A stretch of 32,561 nt of DNA from Sodiomyces alkalinus F11. Taxonomy: Eukaryota > Ascomycota > Sordariomycetes > Glomerellales > Plectosphaerellaceae. This document shows, in pieces, positions 1-12,472 of the stretch. Both the position numbers and the translations under genes were made by a program. The notes under the pieces are model-generated. The model was not told where the DNA came from. It saw only the letters and a list, made by a program, of their open reading frames with translations, and did not search any database. Position 1 is the stretch's first letter. Every line of letters starts with the position of its first letter. The stretch lies in the NCBI RefSeq assembly GCF_003711515.1, contig NW_021167090.1:344465-377025 (forward strand), read 5' to 3'.

Positions 1-2539
1 GGGGGGGGCTTGAGGGAAAGTAGAAACGTGGGAATGTCGTCCTGGGGAAGAAGAAAACGCCTAGCAATAGTGGTAGTCGCGAGCGAAACGCGAGGTAATA
101 ATTACCTAACTACTCGCTACAGTGCAATAGTCGTTTCCCATACGGAGCACGGAGCACGGAGCACCTTTCCTTTCTCCAAACTCGTCCAGGCTCGTGTGGA
201 GGGGCCTCTGTATGGCGAGGGTACGCGGTACACCGCCACTACAAAGCTACGAAGCAGGTACGCGGATCGGGATTTTCCATCCTCTACCTTACCCTACGCT
301 ATGCAAGTCCCTTTATCCCTGCTTGTGTAACCTGCGTGTGGGTGCAATTCTGTTCTTCTCGGAGCACCGGTCTTCCGCCCCCCCGCGCGGTCTTCCGGGT
401 CGACTCAAACTAGGTACTTTAGGGTTGGTTCGATGACCCACGCGTGACATCCCTACCACCCCGAAATTAGGTGCCTTTCGCAGGTCTCTCGAAGTGCCTA
501 AATATGATTAGAGGGACGCGCACGAGGACTCTGCGACTCTGCGAAGACCATATAAAGGAAAAAACCCCCCCAGTTTATTAATCTCGGAAACTTCTTTCGA
601 AAACTCGCCGAACTATCCCACGTCCCACGTCTCCTACTCGATTCCTCTGCGTACGTACATATTGGAAGGAGTGGGCCTCCCAAGAATCAGCACGGGGGCC
701 TCCACCATTTAGACGCCAAAGGCTTGTTCCGCCAGCACAGTCGACGACGCCATCGACCAATCATCACCGTCACCGGAAACCTTCCTCAGAACGGTGAAGG
801 TCTGTTCCGCTGCACGGAATGCTCGGTGTGGAGCACGAAAGTGGCGGCCTGGGATTCGGCAGAACGTATGTGCGCGTATTACGGAGTAGTGGAGAGGGAA
901 AGGACAAGGAGGTCTGCCGGACAGTACAACGTCCAACGTCTGGCCAAAGCCATCGAGAGACCCTCTGCCTCCGCCTCCGCCTCCAGGATCTCTCTATCAT
1001 GTATGGCTTGGTGGGGTTCCTTACGTGTACTCAGGCATGGGTCGTTTGCACACACTCTCAGTGAAATCCCGGGATATTTCATGCGAGCTCCCTACCTACT
1101 CTACCCAAACCGGTGAGTGCACTACCGGCGGCCATAACCAATGCTTTCCATCATGGAATATTCCGTGAGGCATGTGTTACTCTATATCCCACCCTGCGGT
1201 TGCTTCGGATGGAGGGCGGAGCGTCCGCCGTGACGCGCGCCCTGACTAGGCCAAGGGACGACACAACCTAGTCTGGTAGCAGTCTGGTAGCAGTATTCTC
1301 CCACGAATTACATCATGATGTCAAGAGACACCCTGATTCGCACTACCGGCGCCGGGGCCTCGTTCGTTGACATCTTTGAGCCAGGCACTTGAGTTTGGCT
1401 GTTGATCCCTGTCGTTTCTCCTCTCCCGGAATAGGGCCTGGGTGGTGGCTGCTACAGTGCGGATCTATAACCCGAGCAACGGAGAGTAGATGGGCCATAC
1501 CTTGAATCTATTGACATATCTCTCCGACAGGGCGACTCTGGCACTTTGCTGAGTGAGTAGCGGAGGAGCGATGAATCGCACCTTTGGCTACAGAGCTCGT
1601 TGTTCAACAAGGCTCTCGACAACCAAGACCGGAGAGTGAAAGTCCCGAGCTTCAGCCCGGACCGTCATAAGAGTCCGTATTAGCGGCGACAGGACGAAGG
1701 ATCGTAGCATAACCCTGGTTCTGATTACGACCTGTCTTAAGGGGAACCCCAGAACAAAACTTGATATCAAAGGGGGAACTTCTGTTTGGAACCGAGTATA
1801 CCCGGATCCTTCTGGTGCGCGATCTGAGCACAGTGCGGGTCATGGGACGTGGCAGTGGTGCAAATGGTAAGAAGGCAGTTGACTCGCTTTGCCGGGAATT
1901 GTTGAGACGCTCGTGCGGTGATATCTCACTTTTAGGTAAGAAGAGGAGAAACAAAATTACAGCAAGACGATCACAAAACACGGTTTCGGCGAAATTGGTC
2001 GTTATGAAGTCGGCTTATGCAAAGTTACGGAAGTATCCGTACAACGTAAAGGTACCTGACTTTAGGTGCAACTTGGCGTCTTAACTATGTTACGTAATTA
2101 GTTGACACCACTGCGCCACAGAATGGCTTGCCTACATCACGTGGATGGATGGCTGATGATCTGTTCGTCACGTGATAGCGTGGCTATTTGGCACCAGACT
2201 GAGAAGATCCGATTGGCGTCATACCTGATCTCTTGCCTCTTTTCATTCACATGTAGCATCGACGTGTAGGGGGGGAAAGAGCAACACGTTGAGCGACCCT
2301 AGAACTCCTCGTATCATTCCTCAGTTGTAGTAAATATTGTCGAACGTGGCTCTCTGCAGAGTGACCACTGCTAATCACCACACGAAGGGCGACCGACATC
2401 TCTGTCGATTCTTGAAGTTCCATGCCCCTGCGCCTCGGGCGGGAGGCCACAACCGGCCCACACGCGAAGACTCCCAACCCACGCCCTCTCAACGACTAGC
2501 TCAGCGTCCACTCCAGCTCTATCACTCTAAAACTTCACC
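1..2539. other. Intergenic region upstream of XPD, no supportable gene
   Basis: No protein in either strand shows a recognisable domain or a chain of exons joined by good splice sites. Open frames here are short (at most about 130 codons), overlap each other on both strands and have irregular composition, as expected by chance in moderately GC-rich DNA. The longest isolated plus-strand frame is 1761-2084 (107 codons); I cannot assign it. Small direct repeats are visible: a 7-bp unit (ggagcac) three times near 141-163 and an 11-bp unit (gtctggtagca) twice near 1271-1293. The last few hundred bases must hold the promoter and leader of XPD, whose ATG at 2540 sits in a strong CACCATGG context. 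Confidence 0.6.
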
Positions 2540-5439
2540 ATGGAGTTCTTCATCGAGTGCGTTCAGGCCATACCTACCTCACCGAAGTGTGCTAACCTGG
2601 ATCTCCCAGTGACTTGCCAATACTCTTCCCCTATCCGAGGATCTATCCGGAGCAATATGCGTGAGTTATTCTACAGACATTGGCAGATCTTTATCCGCTG
2701 GTCAATCATTCAAATAGATATGCTGACTGCGATACTTGTAGTTACATGTGCGATCTTAAAAGTGCGTCGTCTTCTTCATGAAGGTTTTCAAGGAAGGCAC
2801 TTGTTAACTTTGCTCCAGAGACCTTGGACGCAGGGGGTCACTGCGTTCTCGAGATGCCCTCGGGAACAGGAAAGACTGTGTCGCTGCTGTCGCTTATTGT
2901 CGCCTATCAGCAGCACTACCCCGAGCACCGCAAGCTGATCTACTGCTCTCGTACGGGTCCCTTCTTTCGCAGCCAAATTCCGCCACCCTTCGTAGAATGT
3001 TGACCGGTTCTAGGTACCATGTCGGAGATTGAGAAGGCTCTGGCCGAACTGAAGGCCCTCATGAAGTTTCGAGCGGGGAAACTAGGCCATGACGAGGACT
3101 TCAGGGGGTTGGGCCTCACAAGTCGAAAAAACCTGTGTCTGCATCCTTCTGTCAAGCGGGAGAAGAGCGGGACCATCGTGGATGCACGCTGTCGCAGTCT
3201 GACTGCTGGTTTTATCAAGGAAAAGAAGGAGAAGGGCGAGAATGTGGAAGTTTGCGTTTACCACGATGTCAGTTGAAAGCTCCCATCCCCCGAAAACGTC
3301 GTCGTCATTGTGTGTTATTGACGAGGACTAGAATCTCGATCTTCTTGAGCCTCATAACCTCATTCCAAATGGAGTCTGGACTTTTGACGGTCTCCTGCGG
3401 TATGGCGAGCAGCACAAACAATGCCCGTATTTTACCGCTAGACGCATGGTGAGTGTCGGTCTCAGCATCTACCCCCGAGCCTTGACTGACGAGGGCAACA
3501 CTTTCAAGATGCAATATTGCAACGTCATCATCTACTCGTACCACTATCTTCTGGATCCTAAAATCGCCGAACGCGTATCCCGAGAACTTTCCAAGGACTG
3601 CATCGTCGTTTTCGACGAAGCACATAACATCGACAACGTCTGCATCGAGTCGTTGAGCACGGATATCACCGAAGATTCTCTCCGAAAAGCCGCAAGAGGG
3701 GCCCAGAATCTTGAAAGACGAATCAGTGAAATGAAGGACACAGATCAGGAACAACTGCAAAATGAGTACCAGAAGCTTGTCGAAGGGCTAAGGGACGCCG
3801 ATGAAGCCCGGCAAGAGGACGCCTTCATGGCCAATCCAGGTGAGAAACCTCCTTCTTTCCAAGGGTTCACCGCGAATATCTAGGTCACCGGCTGACTGTA
3901 TGACCCTTCTACCCACGTAGCATTGCCGGATGATCTTCTGAAAGAGGCTATCCCTGGCAATATCAGGAGAGCGGAACACTTCGTAGCATTCCTCAAGAGG
4001 TTTATCGAATACCTCAAGGTCAGTTACGCCTGCGTCGGAGTGCATCCCATGTGAACATCCTTCGCTGATGGACCTTGCAGACACGCATGAAAGTTCGCAA
4101 CACCATTTCCGAAACACCACCGTCCTTTCTCGCGCATTTGAAAGAGTTCACCTTCATCGAGAGGAAACCGCTGAGGTTCTGCGCTGAACGTCTCACATCG
4201 CTCGTACGAACCCTCGAATTGACCAACATCGAAGACTACCAGCCCCTGCAAGAGGTTGCCACCTTTGCTACCCTGGTCGCCACATACGAGAAAGGCTTCG
4301 TACTCATCTTGGAGCCTTTCGAATCAGACACTGCCGAGGTTCCCAATCCGGTTCTGCATTTTGCATGTCTTGACGCCGCCATTGCCATCAAGCCCGTTTT
4401 TGATCGGTTCAGCTCAGTCATCATCACATCAGGCACTATGTCTCCTCTTGAGATGTACCCGAAGATGCTCGACTTCCCGACCGTAGTGCAAGAGTCGTAC
4501 GCCATGACCCTGGCAAGGCGCTCATTCTTACCACTGATAGTCACCCGCGGCAGCGACCAGGCCTCCGTGTCGACCAGCTTCCAGGTCCGGAATGAGCCAA
4601 GCGTTGTGCGTAACTACGGCAGCCTCCTAACGGAGTTTGCCAAAATCACCCCAGATGGCATGGTCGTTTTCTTCCCCTCATATCTTTACATGGAGTCGAT
4701 CATCAGCATGTGGCAGGGCATGGGCATCTTGGACGAGGTGTGGAAGTACAAGCTCATTCTCGTCGAGACACCCGACGCACAGGAGACGTCGCTCGCCCTG
4801 GAGACGTACCGTACGGCCTGCTGCAACGGCCGCGGCGCCATTCTCCTCTGCGTCGCCCGAGGCAAAGTCTCCGAGGGCATCGACTTTGACCACCAGTACG
4901 GCCGGGCGGTGCTCAACATCGGCGTGCCCTTCCAGTACACCGAGTCGCGCATCCTCAAGGCCCGCCTCGAGTTCCTGCGGGAGACGTACCACATCCGCGA
5001 GAACGACTTCCTCTCCTTCGACGCCATGCGCCACGCCGCCCAGTGCCTCGGCCGCGTCATCCGCGGCAAGGACGACTACGGCGTCATGGTCCTCGCCGAC
5101 CGTCGCTTTCAGAAGAAGCGCAACCAGCTCCCCAAGTGGATCAGCCAGAGCCTCCTGGACGTCGACACGAACCTGAGCACCGACATGGCCGTCAGCTCGG
5201 CGCGCCGCTTCCTCAAGCAGATGGCCCAGCCCTTCCGGGCTAAAGACCAGGAAGGCGTGAGCACCTGGACCTACGAGGACCTGATGAAACACAAGGAGAA
5301 GATGGATTTGGAGCGCATCCGCGAATTGGAGGCTCTGGGCGACGAGGGCAAGGGTGACCAAGCTGAGGCTTCAGATGACTACGGGATGGCGGACGGATTG
5401 GATGAAGATTTCATGGAAATCGATGATGACGGCTTCTAA
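2540..5439 (+). CDS. RAD3: TFIIH subunit XPD/Rad3, 5'-3' DNA helicase
   Basis: ATP-dependent DNA helicase of TFIIH in the nucleus, needed for nucleotide excision repair and transcription initiation. Predicted exons: 2540-2556, 2610-2660, 2742-2761, 2819-2950, 3014-3267, 3332-3448, 3509-3839, 3921-4018, 4081-5439, giving 792 residues (yeast Rad3 is 778). All joins keep frame. The protein opens [20 protein letters not shown], as in the family. Walker A is MPSGTGKT with Lys48; the DEAH box is at 233-236; motif [12 protein letters not shown] starts near 661. The four Fe-S cluster cysteines are present at 115, 133, 154 and 189, each one residue before the human positions 116, 134, 155 and 190. The tail from about 755 is acidic. 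Introns crowd the 5' third, with a 17-nt first exon and a 20-nt third exon. The gene looks intact. The identification is very secure; the least certain join is exon 4 to 5, where donor 2951 was chosen because it restores [11 protein letters not shown]. Confidence 0.96.
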
Positions 5440-5876
5440 GACGGAAGTCGGCACTAATAGGGAAAGGGGGGGTTTCCAGTCTAGCCAGCCCCAATGGCGG
5501 AATTTCATTCAGATGATGCCGTCTGAATTAATCTATCATGTATTCTATCCGCACCTATCGTCACAGCTTATCCGTAATTTTTTCATGGTGATGGGGAAAC
5601 GAGCGCTCTCATGTCAATGACGAGAAAAGCGATACCGTCTCGAAAACAGTCTGCGAGTATGATGTTACACCAACTCCCGCCGTAACGCCCTCCTAGCCCT
5701 TCAACGGGGAAAATGAAAAAGGGTTGTAGCTGTGAAATCTCGCCGACGCCTTGCTATTCGTGGCTTGTCAAACTATCATGTTCTCATGTTTATCATGTTG
5801 AAAATTGGGGGAAAAAGATAACAATAAAAAAGAGAGCGGGAAAAGAAAAAGAGAGAGAAGGGGGCGGATGCGCCCT
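5440..5876. other. Convergent 3' intergenic between XPD and the phospholipase gene
   Basis: This 437-bp stretch separates the two stop codons and must hold both 3' untranslated regions. It contains an AATAAA at 5823-5828 on the plus strand inside a purine-rich run, a possible poly(A) signal for XPD. No further gene is visible. Confidence 0.5.
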
Positions 5877-8800
5877 TCAGGCTCCCAATACGGGTTTCTT
5901 GGCCCTTTGCGCCCTCATGGCAGGCAGTGCATGCGCCCGTCCCGGCCTCCTGCCAACCTCCATGCACAGCATCCGGATGAAGTCGCGACTGAGCCAGTAG
6001 CTAGAGTGTGCGCTCAACATGTTCAGGTACTGAATCTCGAGCGGACCCCCGCCGGAGCGGAGGAAGTAGTCGATCTGCCCGTTATCGTTGAGCAGGTAGG
6101 CTTTGCGCTCGGCCATCTCCTCGCGGGTGAAGTCGTGCACTTCGAGTTCGAGCTGCGACGGGAGGCGCGTGACAGCCAGGGGTTTCTGGGTCGCCGCCAT
6201 CGGGTCCAGGACGCCGCTTGCGCCCGCCTGCCGCGTCGCTCCCGGAACTAGACCCCAGACCGCGTCGCCGATGTATTGGAAGAACGAAGTGGCGGTGCTC
6301 GGGACGTAAGCGGTCTGCAGACTGGCTGCGTAGACAGGATCGATGGTGCCGTTGAGGAGGTAGGCGATCGGGTCTTCCTTGGCCAGGACGTTGTAGATGT
6401 TGTCTACCGCCAAGCAGCCGAAGGAGCCGGCTTGGCCGGTCACATTATGGGAGTGGACGTCGCCGGGATCGGCGCCCGGCTTCAGGCGGCCTCTTCGAGG
6501 AACGAGGCAGCCTCTCTCGAGGAGTAGGAAGAATCCGGCCGGACTACCTACGAGGAACAGGTTCTTGGTGTCGAACTCAAAGTGGGTGGTGTGCGGCACC
6601 GGCGAGGAGAGATCCAAGGGAGGGGGTCGGTTGGGCTGTCGGGAGAGAATGTCGACGGCCATGGCACTTCCCAGCGAGTGGCCTATAAGGTGCACACGAC
6701 CATGGTCTTGGAAACCCGGGTTGTTGCGACACCACAGACGGTACACCCTGTTAGCCTCTATCACCAGGGCCTCGATCATTTTCCCCTTGTGGTGGGACAT
6801 GTAGAAAGGTATATCGAACATGATGTCCGAAATTAAGCTACGCACGGCGGGGATGGTTTTCGGCTCGATGTCTTTTAACCCAAAGCTATCGGGCGCGATG
6901 TTCGCCTTCTCCTCCTCCGACATGGGTCCGCCATCGTCGAGGGACAGTGTGTGGCGCCAGTTGACGGGAAGAACCATAATGCCGTTCTGGTCATCTCGCA
7001 GTATCCCCCTTACGGCGGGGTTTCCAAGCTCCAGGTTGACTTCTCTTCGGAAGGCGTTGATGGCGTGCGTGAAATGGAAGCTCTCAACCCTCTCGGCGAA
7101 CTTCTGGCCAATGCCGTGACAGACGAGGACCAGATCGGTGATCTGACCGCGATCCTTCTGTGCTCTGCAAGCTGGGCACACGGCCTGTCTCAAGTCGTCG
7201 GGAGAACTCCCCATACTTGGCTGACGAGCCTTGCGCCGAGAAGCTTTGTCGTGTAGACGCTCCCACGCTTCCGGATCGAACCCTCGTACGACGGGGATGC
7301 CCACAGTGACGCCTTTCATGATCTTCGCGACCGGGCGCCTTCCATAGTACGCCGAGGGTTTGAGGCTTGGCTTCAACAAGAAGGCGCAAGAGGCGTCTTT
7401 GTATATGACATGATAGCTATGAAAGCTCTTGTGTTGCGCCGCGCCTTGTCCAGGTTCCGGATCAGTCGAGCCCTGGGCTGCTGCTTCACCACGGAAGCAC
7501 CTGGCGGCGCAGAACGGATCGGTTGATATGGCTGTGTCGTCAGCGCCGAGGCCTTCGTCGCTTGATATCCCCGGTCTCTCGGGCCATAGGCGGTGAGAGA
7601 CCTTTTCTTCCCCCAATGGCCCGACATCAATAGCACAGCGAAGTTCGTCATTCCATGTTTCCGTGTATGGCCGCAGCTCTTGGTAGCCCGATTCGAGTTG
7701 ATTCGCAACGGCGGAAGGAACGGGGAGCATGGTATCTCTAAAAGTAATAAATCAGTTTGCGGTTGATACGCTGGGATGAAGACTGAAGGCCGGAGAGCGT
7801 GGAGATGGTATGTATGAATTTGACTCACCTGTAGAACCATGTAGCTCTCAACACGACGGCAATGTCGTTGACTGGTGACCAGTATATCGGCTTCATCTGG
7901 AGAGCGGGGAGAGACACCATGTGAAGGCGAGATACACCGACGGGGACATCCACGGTATTTGTCTTATAGGAGGAGTCTATCTCTCTGTCGGATGCTGCGA
8001 GACTTGGGGCCCTGTCTGAGCGCCCTGGGACGGTCTCAACACGCCGACGTTCGTTTTCGGCTACCATGCCAGCCGGACGGTCCACAGGTGAAAGAATGGG
8101 AGTCCCAGCCTCCGGGGTTGTGCTGTGACTCTCAACTCGTGCGAAGGGTGTGCCAGATATTCCGTCATTAGCGGAGTGCCGAGGGGGAAAGGTCGGCGTA
8201 CGTGGGCGGCGAATATCCTCAATAGCGCGGGAGGCCATCCACTGTCCTCCTCCCTTGACACTGCTGGAAAGGGGTTCTTCTCCTTGTCCGGACTGGCTCG
8301 GGGCGTTCGGGAAACGACGGGGATCTGTCGACGGACTTTCAAATGTACCTTTCCCTGAGACGATGGGTTCAGTGTGCTCCCCGCTAGCGGCGGTGATAGC
8401 ATCGCCAGCGGCGGGCTCGGACGACAGACCTCTCATCTCCATCATGACGTCCTGAACGACGGATTCTTGGCTAAGAGAAGCATGGCGTCTCCGGAGCAGG
8501 GCACAGAAGGAGTTCTGCAGTTCTGTGGACACGTCCACGTGGAGCTCGGCGCAGCATGCGGCGGAGGGAGTCGTAGGCTCGAGGGCAGAGGGAGGGACGA
8601 GCGGGTTCGGGCCTCGGAGATCGCCATGTTTCTTCCTGTGTTCCCTGACAATATGGCGAATCAACGAAGCCAGCTTTGAGGCGTTGGCGTCGGTAAGTGC
8701 TGGGCTTAGGGTTTTAGATTTGCGGGCTTCCTGGTGGGTACGACGGCCTTGTTCGGACGCGATGGATAGCCAGGCCTTCTCGAGGGCGTTATTATCTCCT

Positions 8801-9015
8801 GCAGAGAAAAGGCGCAGGCGCCCCTTTGTGGATTTGGCTTCAGAGACCCCCGCGATGGTGCCGTGCGAGGGTGGATCGTCGATGGGGATAAGGGAAGTAT
8901 AGAAGAATTGGGCGGCAATGGGCGGTGCCTCGTCGGATCCGTCGTCGGTTTGGACTGGTCGAGAGACGGGAGCCAAGCGGCAATTCTCTCCGTACGTGTG
9001 GGCCAGAGAGGACAT
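5877..9015 (-). CDS. DDHD-domain phospholipase A1 family protein (YOR022C/Ddl1-like)
   Basis: Predicted intracellular phospholipase of the PA-PLA1/DDHD family, which in yeast (Ddl1) cleaves phospholipids including cardiolipin; the substrate here is inferred. Exons are 9015-7829 and 7737-5877, joined over a 91-nt intron (GTGAGT...TTTTAG) to give 1015 residues. The join restores the conserved YWSPVNDIAVVLRATWFY segment and its continuation RDTMLPV, which is why the two frames belong to one gene. The lipase nucleophile motif GHSLGS lies at about 748-753 with Ser750. Downstream are a LVGSPAGFF strand, the DPIAYLL segment and a C-terminal EVHDF and HSSYW region, consistent with the DDHD domain. 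Residues about 90-340 are rich in Ser, Pro and charged residues and probably disordered. No signal peptide or membrane span is evident. A CPAC motif near 580 could be a small metal site. The start is the first ATG of the long frame; an upstream exon is not excluded. Confidence 0.9.
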
Positions 9016-12000
9016 GATGGTCGGTCGTCATGGGAAAAGGAGCCTGGAAAAAGGTAATCACGTCGATGCGGGTCGTGTCACCGAGTAAAAGCGAACTCGT
9101 ATCATGGCCTAGGTGATTTCCAGGGAAGGTCATCTATGAGGAGCTCGTCGCGGAAGAAGAATGAGGAATGCAAGGGATCGGTTCGAAGAGAGAAGAGGGA
9201 CGTGTCGTTGAATCCAGTTGTTCCGAAATCCGAGACAACAGGCAGGCAAAGACCACGAGATGGGAGCAGGGGAGCATGGACTCTTTTGGAATAGGCAGCT
9301 GGGGCGTGGCCAAATCTGGCGGTGAAGCAGAATCGGTAGACTCCAAGGCAGCGAGAGCTACATCGCAGCCAGCAGATTCAAACGTTTTGCCAGAGCATGG
9401 ACAGATGACACGCCGACCTGCAGCTGTCATAACTCAACGTAGAGACGGTGTCTTTCGTCGGGATCACAGGATGAATCGTCTAGGGGCTAGGCAGCCACCA
9501 GTTTTGGAGGCATTTCAAGATTTAAGGTACCTACCTGGAAAGGTACGGAATACGAAGTAACCCCCCCACTATTCGAATCTCCCCTATTTAGATCACCCAC
9601 CACGAGAAGAGACCAGGATCTATTAGGAATAACCATTTTAATCCTGGCTATTTAAGTAGAAATTCTAACCATTATTCATTAAGCTGCCTCTCCTATACTT
9701 CTATTATATTTGAGCATATTAAATATAAATATTTAGTCGAAAATGTCGATTTATAAATAATAGTATTATAGGAAAAATGCGGTTAGAAAATGGTTTATAG
9801 TAGGTAGATTAGTTTACCAGAGGGCAATCCAAATAAGGGGGAGATCTGAATAACATGGGCTTAGATAAAAATGTGGGTACTTGGCAGGTATATTCTTGGC
9901 TAAGCATTGATGACGTCGGTAGTCCATAATCTGAAGTTTACCCAACAATGATCTGCCGAACGGATGGGTGGCATGTGCTTATACGTCCGATCACCGATAT
10001 GGTCGAGAGCGGCTACATAGAAGTCTGTGCCACAGATCGTTGGCCGTTGAGCGGTTGGCGAGAGGATTCAGAATTTCCTGTGACGTAGAAGGCAATGAGT
10101 AGGAGCCCGACTCCAGTGAGTAGTTTATTCAATTCGGCTTTTCCTTAGTACCGCCATTGGCATCACGAAGCCCTAAGGAGGCGCGACGCGGTCGACTAAG
10201 AAACCCAGTATCTCAAGCCCTCCCCTGCCTACCTTAATCAGACGACCGTTGTCGTTATTCGTGTATTTACCGGCGGCAACGTGTTTGGTGAGTCCTTCAC
10301 CGAGTAATAAGCCGCATCGATCTTATTTACCTAAGGTACAGAGTATGCAACGGCAAATGGCGGCATTGAGAGATCCCGTGGATTTACACACTAAATCCAA
10401 ACCCCCCACAAACTCATGGGTGCATCCGTTCACTAACGGGGTATCGCGATGGTTCCGAGGTTAGTTACGAGAGACCCCGGTCTGGTGGGCGAGACCGTTA
10501 CACGTGTAGAAACAACAAAGATAAAGGTGGCGGAGGCTGAGGTGGATCTCAGCAGCGAAACACCCGACGGTCTTTTATGGAGGCAGAAGAGTCTGGACTC
10601 CGGGTCCCAAGGCGTGGGGACCCGAGCGAAATACAAAGAAAAAGACATCCGCTTTCATCTGTCAAGTGAACTACCTAGTCTGATTGTTATTCGTACGTCG
10701 TCTTACCTCATATGGTATACGAGGCCCTCACCTGTCATAGCACAAGGATTGAATGGCGTCGATGAAGCCGGTCTCCGAGATGTTTCAACCAGTAACTGAA
10801 GAGGCTCCACGCAACTCAAAAAGGAGAATCCAATGCCAACAGAATGTATTCAAATTACAGGGAGTGTCCATCAAGTCTCATACGTCGTTCCAGCTTCAAA
10901 AACTATCATTGCCAAATACTGAATACATAGGAAGTGAAGCACCTCACTCTGGCTCTTTTGTCTGTTGGGACTTGGAGGAGGTTCTTTGCCCACACCGACA
11001 CCGACACCACCAACTGTACATACAACGTACCGCCCAGAAGCCCGCACGGGCCAAGCGGGGTAGTGGCGTTCCCAGCTCCTAGCGTGCTAGACGTGGCCCA
11101 TCGCGCCTTCCACAAGGTCCACAAGGATGCTATGTGACCCTCCAAGAGCCCATGCTATGACCGCATAAAGACTAGCCTACGAAAGCTACGAAGCATTGAC
11201 GCGGTTAAGATCCCCACCCTATCTGCTTCGGTGGGTCTCCGATGCACACTTGGACCAACCAGGTCAAGAGGGACCTGGGCCCTGGGGTTCGCCATGGCGA
11301 TACGTTGGTATTGTTGGTCTTACCGTCTCCATCTCGTGTCTTGCCGTTTGTATATACACCGCCGTCCTCTCGCACTCTATGCGATATGTATCTACCTCAC
11401 TCGAGTTGTTCTCCTTTTCCATGTAAGGTAATACCCAGCTACCCACTCGTACAACCGTGCTTCCTACATGTACTAGTCCATACCTTAAGGCCCCTTTTCT
11501 CCAACGCTTTCCGGTCATTTGCCCTTCAAATTACCTTATCACTACCACCACCACCTCCCCCTCTTGGTACTGTGCGAACGTATCCGTACCACCGCACCTT
11601 TTTATCTTCCAGGTTGCTAGCTGGGCCGTGATTAGTAGTACTCGTAGATATTACCCCTCTCCTCCTCCATCATCTTCCGTCTTCATCTCCTCTACCACCA
11701 TCGCCATCACCACCGCCACCTCACCATCATCACCGCCACCACCACCGTCGCAACTCTCATCTCTCGTTCCGTTTTGCTTCTTCAACTATCTGACTTCATC
11801 TCTACCTTATTTCGCGTCACGTCCAGGCCATCTTTTGCACCATTTATACACCATTCGTCATATCTTATTTGCCTTTCCGCAGACTAATTCCATTTCCGTC
11901 ATTCTGTACAGGTAATTCATAGCACACCTACGACGTAGTCACCATACCATCCTAACCAAGGGCGACGATTTATATCCGCGCAACCAGGAAGCCGCTGAGC

Positions 12001-12472
12001 ATTGGGCGGTACTGGCTGGGCATTGATAACCAACAGCCGCGCTACCATTCCATTGACTCCTACCTTACCTACCTTAATCTTGCTTATCAGTCACTGGCTG
12101 CGTGCCATTGGTGATGGGCGATAACGACATCCAGCCCCTCACGCAACAAAAGCCCAGTAAGCCGGCATCTGAGCTTCTCTCCTTTCTCGTCCCATACCTA
12201 ATTCCTTTGGCTTCTTACTGACGAAGCACGTATCTCAGACCTTCGTGGCTAGAGGCCCTCATTTCCTCCGATTGCTCTTGTCTTGCGGTTTCCTTGGGCC
12301 GCAAGTCGCCACAACACACATTGTACCACAACCATATCAAGAAGACACCAACCAGTGTTGCGAGGTTCTCGAAAGGGCCAATTCTTACCCAAGGAGAGAA
12401 CCCGCTGTATTGTACTGCGAACAAGCGATCATTCCATCTCTTCCGCTGCGTTCTCAGTTCTTTTTGGCAACC
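9016..12472. other. Long divergent intergenic region between phospholipase and PPS1
   Basis: About 3.5 kb without a supportable gene. Regulatory DNA for the minus-strand phospholipase should lie at the left and for PPS1 at the right. 9555-9910 is an AT-rich island listed separately. Frames such as 10449-10799 (+, 116 codons) and 11457-11915 (+) have no recognisable domain; the latter lies in a pyrimidine-rich, CCACCA/TCATCA-repetitive stretch at about 11500-11920, a composition common in fungal promoters and 5' leaders. 12061-12077 carries the TACCTTACCTACCTTAA motif that recurs elsewhere in the window. The PPS1 frame is open for 76 codons upstream of its ATG but contains no in-frame ATG there. 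Confidence 0.5.
9555..9910. repeat. Small AT-rich island with inverted repeats, MITE-like or RIP-degraded relic
   Basis: Base composition turns sharply AT-rich here, unlike the flanks. An inverted repeat is visible: AACCATTTT at 9631-9639 against AAAATGGTT at 9787-9795, and TTCTAACC at 9663-9670 against GGTTAGAA at 9781-9788, so one right arm matches two neighbouring left segments. The span between the arms is about 165 bp and the interior has further short palindromes of the type ATAAAT/ATTTAT. There is no coding potential. It fits a degraded miniature transposon or a small RIP-affected remnant, but AT-rich DNA forms such repeats easily. Confidence 0.35.

Noticed and set aside
1761..2084. 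107-codon plus-strand frame upstream of XPD
   Set aside because: No recognisable motif, no splice-linked neighbours and no clear coding bias; kept only as a remark in the intergenic entry.
4637..5176. 179-codon plus-strand frame rich in Ser/Arg/Ala
   Set aside because: It is a shifted reading of the XPD exon with composition typical of an off-frame translation.
4678..5361. 227-codon open frame on the minus strand
   Set aside because: It lies wholly antisense to the conserved last exon of XPD, whose protein identity is certain; the open frame follows from GC-rich third positions.
9134..9430. 98-codon minus-strand frame just upstream of the phospholipase start, possible extra 5' exon or upstream ORF
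   Set aside because: I could not join it in frame to the gene with a plausible intron, and the sequence is not similar to the family N-terminus as I know it.
10449..10799. 116-codon plus-strand frame in the phospholipase/PPS1 spacer
   Set aside because: No domain, irregular composition and no supporting exon structure.
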